A model generated the notes under the pieces. It ran no database searches. It saw only the letters and a program-made list of their open reading frames with translations, and was not told the DNA's origin. Positions 60,881 through 64,000 of a stretch of DNA of 64,000 nt are shown in pieces (position 1 is the stretch's first letter; each line of letters starts with the position of its first letter). The translations under genes and the position numbers were made by a program. Origin of the DNA: Nocardia coubleae NBRC 108252 (GTDB lineage Bacteria > Actinomycetota > Actinomycetes > Mycobacteriales > Mycobacteriaceae); NCBI RefSeq assembly GCF_001612805.1, contig NZ_BDBD01000026.1, positions 1-64,000 of the forward strand, read 5' to 3'.

Positions 60881-61312
60881 TCAATCCAGGGAGACGTACA
60901 CCTCGACCGAGGTGGGCCCGGTGTAGCGCTCCAGTTCCGCGGTGTGGGAGCGGGTGATGGTTCCGGCGTTCTCGGCCTTGATCACCTGGGCCCAGGCGGT
61001 GCGCAGCAGGTCGTAGGGCTTGTCGGAGACGACGAATTTGGCGTAGCGGCCCGCGGGGATGCGGGTCAGGACGTCGCCTTCGTCCACGTCGTCGAGGCCG
61101 GCGACCTCGTAGCCGAGGACGGCCACGGCGTGGTCGTTCTGGCCGATGTAGGCAGCGGCCCGGGTGACCGGCTTCTCGCGGGACAGGTAGCGGTCCCAGG
61201 TGAAGTTCACCAGGTCGAGATCGCGGGCGGTGACCTCGCGACCGGCCAGCGGCACGGTGAGTCCGGCGATCAGGCTGTTGTCCAGGGTGACGATCTCGAA
61301 GTCGGCGGTCAT
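60881..61312 (-). CDS. GyrI-like effector-binding protein, copy 1
   Basis: A 143-residue single-domain protein of the GyrI-like/AraC effector-binding fold. LTRIPAGRYAKFVVSD and AWAQVIKAENAG are the family landmarks and the end reads SVEVYVSLD. Such domains bind small hydrophobic molecules or cap partner proteins. There is no DNA-binding part. It begins three bases after its paralogue stops. Confidence 0.85.
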   Translation of the reverse strand: MTADFEIVTLDNSLIAGLTVPLAGREVTARDLDLVNFTWDRYLSREKPVTRAAAYIGQNDHAVAVLGYEVAGLDDVDEGDVLTRIPAGRYAKFVVSDKPYDLLRTAWAQVIKAENAGTITRSHTAELERYTGPTSVEVYVSLD

Positions 61313-61315
61313 CGG

Positions 61316-61780
61316 CTATTCCCCGCTCTGCGCGTCGTCGGTCAAGGAAACGAAGATCTCGACGGTGCGTTCGTCGGGGTACTGCTCGCAGTCGCCGGTG
61401 TAGGCGCGCACGAACTCGCCCGCGGCCTCGGCGTCCCAGACCTGCCGCCACAGGGCGACGATGGTGTCGCCGATCTCGTCACCGTGCGCCACGAACCGCG
61501 CGTAGCGACCCGCCGGAATCCGCGCGAGCACATCGCCTACCCGCAGGTCGGCGAGGGTTTTGCATTCGTAGCCGACGATATGGGTGAGGTAGGAGTTGAT
61601 CTCGGGCGCGAAGTCGACATAGCCCGTCGCGAACGGTCCGGGTAAGTCCTGTCGTGCCCGTAGCCGCTGCCACGCTTCCACCACTTTGGCGCGTCGTGGC
61701 CCCTCCACAGCGAGCGCCGGACTGCGCAGCACTGTGCCCGCGATCAGCATCTCGGGACGGTCAACGACATTGAAATCCAC
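61316..61780 (-). CDS. GyrI-like effector-binding protein, copy 2
   Basis: A 154-residue paralogue with the same landmarks (LARIPAGRYARFVAHG, LWRQVWDAEAAG, TVEIFVSL). The GTG at 61780 has AGGGG eight bases upstream; longer in-frame starts would add unrelated basic sequence. The two genes form one short leftward unit and arose by tandem duplication. Confidence 0.83.
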   Translation of the reverse strand: MDFNVVDRPEMLIAGTVLRSPALAVEGPRRAKVVEAWQRLRARQDLPGPFATGYVDFAPEINSYLTHIVGYECKTLADLRVGDVLARIPAGRYARFVAHGDEIGDTIVALWRQVWDAEAAGEFVRAYTGDCEQYPDERTVEIFVSLTDDAQSGE

Positions 61781-61950
61781 CTGCGTAGCCCCTATGTCTA
61801 GTCTCGTCGTCGCTCGAGCGCACATCTTCCCGCATGGATACGACAGGTTCCGCGCCGGGATTCCGCCGGCGCCCGATCTCCGGATGCGCACTGGCCAACG
61901 ATGTTGCCATGTTCGTGCAGATGTGTGGTCACGCCTGTCCAATCCGTGAT

Positions 61951-64000
61951 CTAGCGCGGCGCCTCACCACCCAGTCCGGGGAACCATTCGCCGGGTGTAC
62001 TCGGGCTTGGCGCGGGCGGGATGATGATGATCGGTGCCGGATTGCGTGGTGTGTCGCTCGGTGGGTTGAGGATGTCGAAGCCACCACCGCCACCGCCGCC
62101 ACCGCCACCGGATGAGGGCGGCGGGGCAGGTACCAGTGACCCGCTGCCGCCCAGCGGCGGAGTCGGGAATTCCTCCACGGGCGAACCGGCGAGCGCGGTG
62201 TCCATCGTCTGCTTCCAGATGTCGGCGGGCAGCCCCGAACCCCAGATCGGGTTGCCGCGTCCATCGCGCAGCGGCTGCGGATGCTCGGTACCCACCCACA
62301 CCGCCGTCGACAGCGACGGCGTGTACCCGACCATCCAGGCGTCCTTGTTGGCCCCGGTCTCACCCAACTGGGTCGTCCCCGTCTTGCTCGCCGACGGCCT
62401 GCCCCCGGCCAGGCCGTGCCCGTTGGAGTAATTGGCGATCGGCTCCATCGCCCGCGTGGTCGCGTCGGCGATGGCCGGGCTGATGCGCTGCTCCGGCTCC
62501 GGAAGTTGTTTGCCCCTGCGGGTTTCCGGCGGACCACGATCGAGCAGCACCTGACCGTTGCCGGTGGTCACCCGCTGCACGAAGTACGGCTGCCGGTACA
62601 CCCCCGACGCGGCGAGCGTGGCATACGCCGACGCCATATCGATCGGTCGAACCAGGTACTGCCCCAACACGATTCCGTTGAGCGGTGGCTCGCCGTTCTC
62701 GGTGAGCGTCTCGCCCTCGACACCCGGGATGTGCTCGGGGATGCCCGCGAGATGCGCGGCCTGGGCCACCGAGCGTGGACCGTCGGCCATCGTCATGGTG
62801 AGCCGGTAGAAACTGGTGTTGAGGGACCGTTTCAGCGCCTCGGCCAGCGAACACCGTCCACACGAGTCGCCGTCCACATTCTTGATGGTCGTACCACGAT
62901 CGGTGATAGGCGAACTGTCGATCGCCCGCGTCACCGGGATGCCCTGCATCTGGGCGGCGACGAGCGCGAAAACCTTGAAGGCCGAACCGGTTTGCAGCGG
63001 CGCCTGGGCGAAGTCGAATCCGGTGCCGTCCTCGCCGCCGTAGTAGGCGCGCACCGCACCGCTTCGCGGGTCGATCGACACTACGGCCGCCCGCAATTCC
63101 GGTGGCTGCCAGGAGGATCGGGCGCGCACGCTGTCGACGGCGCCCGCCTGCGCGACCGGATCGATGGTCGTGGTGATCTGCAGGGCGCCGGTATTGATGT
63201 CGGCGTCGGTGAGTCCGGCGGCGCGCAGTTCTCGCAGCACCATGGTGCGGATGTGGCCCTCGGGCCCCGATGCCTCGGGTTCGGTCGCCACGTCGTCGAG
63301 GGCGAGGATCGGCGGGAACACCGTCGCGTCACGGTCGCCCGGAGCGAGTACGCGCATCTCGACCATCCCGTCGAGCACGTACTGCCAGCGGGCGCGCAAC
63401 TGGTCGAAGTGGGTTTCCGGGTCGAGCACCGAGGGGGAACGGATCACCGCGGCCAGCACCGCGCCTTCGGCCAGAGTCAGTTCCGGCACCGGCTTACCGA
63501 AGTACGCCTTGGCCGCCGCCGCGATGCCGTAGGCGCCGCGACCGTAGTAGATGGTGTTCAGGTACGCGGCGAGGATCTCGTCCTTGCTCCACTGCCTCGA
63601 CATCTTCGCCGCGATGATGAGCTCGCGCATCTTGCGGGTGACGGTGCGTTCGGAACTCAGGAAGGCGTTCTTCACGTACTGCTGGGTGATCGTCGACCCG
63701 CCACCGGCGTTGTCGTGCCCGGCCAGGTTGTCCCGTGCCGCGCGCAGGAACCCGCTCGTGGAGTATCCGGCGTTGGTGTAGAAGGTGCGGTCCTCGGCCG
63801 CGAGCACCGCCTCCCGCACGTGCATGGGCACCTCGGTCAGCGGGATGGGAATCCGGTTGCCTTGCGGCGGAATGATTTTCGCCAGCACCGTTGTGCCGTC
63901 GGCGGCCAACACCGTCGCCGGTTGCTCGACGGCCACCTCGCCCGGTTCAGGGATCTCCGAGCTCCAGTACACCGCGAAGAACAGCAGCGCGGGCACACAC
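61951..64000 (-). CDS. Second class A penicillin-binding protein, partial
   Basis: At least 682 residues of a PonA1 paralogue; the N terminus, including most of the membrane helix, lies beyond the right edge of the window. The transglycosylase domain has AAEDRTFYTNAG and STITQQYVKNAF, and the transpeptidase domain has TGSAFK, SLNTS and KTGTTQLG, so both activities look intact. The tail is rich in Gly, Pro and Ser (a run of ten glycines). It is closely related to the PBP at 53656, keeping segments such as YTPSLSTAVWVGTE, but lacks its long Pro/Arg-rich end as far as seen. Confidence 0.93.
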   Translation of the reverse strand, partial: CVPALLFFAVYWSSEIPEPGEVAVEQPATVLAADGTTVLAKIIPPQGNRIPIPLTEVPMHVREAVLAAEDRTFYTNAGYSTSGFLRAARDNLAGHDNAGGGSTITQQYVKNAFLSSERTVTRKMRELIIAAKMSRQWSKDEILAAYLNTIYYGRGAYGIAAAAKAYFGKPVPELTLAEGAVLAAVIRSPSVLDPETHFDQLRARWQYVLDGMVEMRVLAPGDRDATVFPPILALDDVATEPEASGPEGHIRTMVLRELRAAGLTDADINTGALQITTTIDPVAQAGAVDSVRARSSWQPPELRAAVVSIDPRSGAVRAYYGGEDGTGFDFAQAPLQTGSAFKVFALVAAQMQGIPVTRAIDSSPITDRGTTIKNVDGDSCGRCSLAEALKRSLNTSFYRLTMTMADGPRSVAQAAHLAGIPEHIPGVEGETLTENGEPPLNGIVLGQYLVRPIDMASAYATLAASGVYRQPYFVQRVTTGNGQVLLDRGPPETRRGKQLPEPEQRISPAIADATTRAMEPIANYSNGHGLAGGRPSASKTGTTQLGETGANKDAWMVGYTPSLSTAVWVGTEHPQPLRDGRGNPIWGSGLPADIWKQTMDTALAGSPVEEFPTPPLGGSGSLVPAPPPSSGGGGGGGGGGFDILNPPSDTPRNPAPIIIIPPAPSPSTPGEWFPGLGGEAPR

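Noticed and set aside
1..64000. CRISPR arrays, insertion sequences, prophage genes, rRNA or tRNA genes
   Set aside because: I saw no spaced direct repeats, transposase, integrase or phage structural genes, and no RNA gene signatures in the window.

Overview
The window looks like chromosomal DNA of a mycolic-acid actinomycete, most likely Nocardia or a close relative such as Rhodococcus. It is very GC-rich, uses many GTG and some TTG starts, and carries a class A penicillin-binding protein, a cutinase-family esterase, a wax-ester/diacylglycerol acyltransferase and a succinate dehydrogenase of the mycobacterial Sdh1 type. The right half keeps the gene order known from Mycobacterium tuberculosis between ino1 and dnaB: ino1, PadR regulator, DUF1707 protein, DUF5318 protein, ponA1, GT87 transferase, then rpsF-ssb-rpsR-rplI and dnaB.

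Left part (1-33 kb). This is a mosaic of short units: an ABC exporter under a SoxR/MerR-like operator, an FAD-linked oxidase with iron-sulfur domains, a 34-residue small protein with a perfect ribosome-binding site, an AlkA-type glycosylase, an XRE/DUF397 regulatory trio and the Sdh1 operon. Facing the Sdh1 operon is a thiolase-like protein without its catalytic cysteines. Further right come hydrolases, an AAA ATPase, an NlpC/P60 endopeptidase behind a structured leader, a large flippase-like membrane protein with a degenerate kinase-like centre, a GntR regulator, a ThrE-type exporter, a nitronate monooxygenase-like enzyme behind a KstR-type operator, an acyltransferase, a cutinase and a DedA protein.

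Middle (33-38 kb). dnaB lies downstream of the rpsF-ssb-rpsR-rplI operon on the minus strand. The 588-bp gap between rplI and dnaB holds a perfect 15-bp hairpin terminator and four DnaA-box-like sequences.

Ter island (38.4-51.9 kb). Between two related GT87 transferases sits a large stress-response cluster of the Ter type. It contains a DUF475 membrane protein, a canonical TerD, a helical protein, a citrate-lyase-like enzyme, an 880-residue fusion of two phosphoribosyltransferase modules with TRSP and PELOTA domains, a HAD phosphatase, three AIM24 paralogues, a two-domain TerD protein, and a TerD protein fused to what looks like an inactivated FtsK/HerA module. The cluster interrupts the conserved ponA1-GT87-rpsF order. 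An 81-bp copy of part of its two-domain terD gene lies 47 kb away, at 2.2 kb. This island is the most unusual system in the window.

Right end (51.9-64 kb). GT87, ponA and DUF5318 are read leftward; two DUF1707 proteins, PadR and ino1 are read rightward. After ino1 come two tandem GyrI-like proteins and a second, paralogous class A PBP cut off by the window edge.
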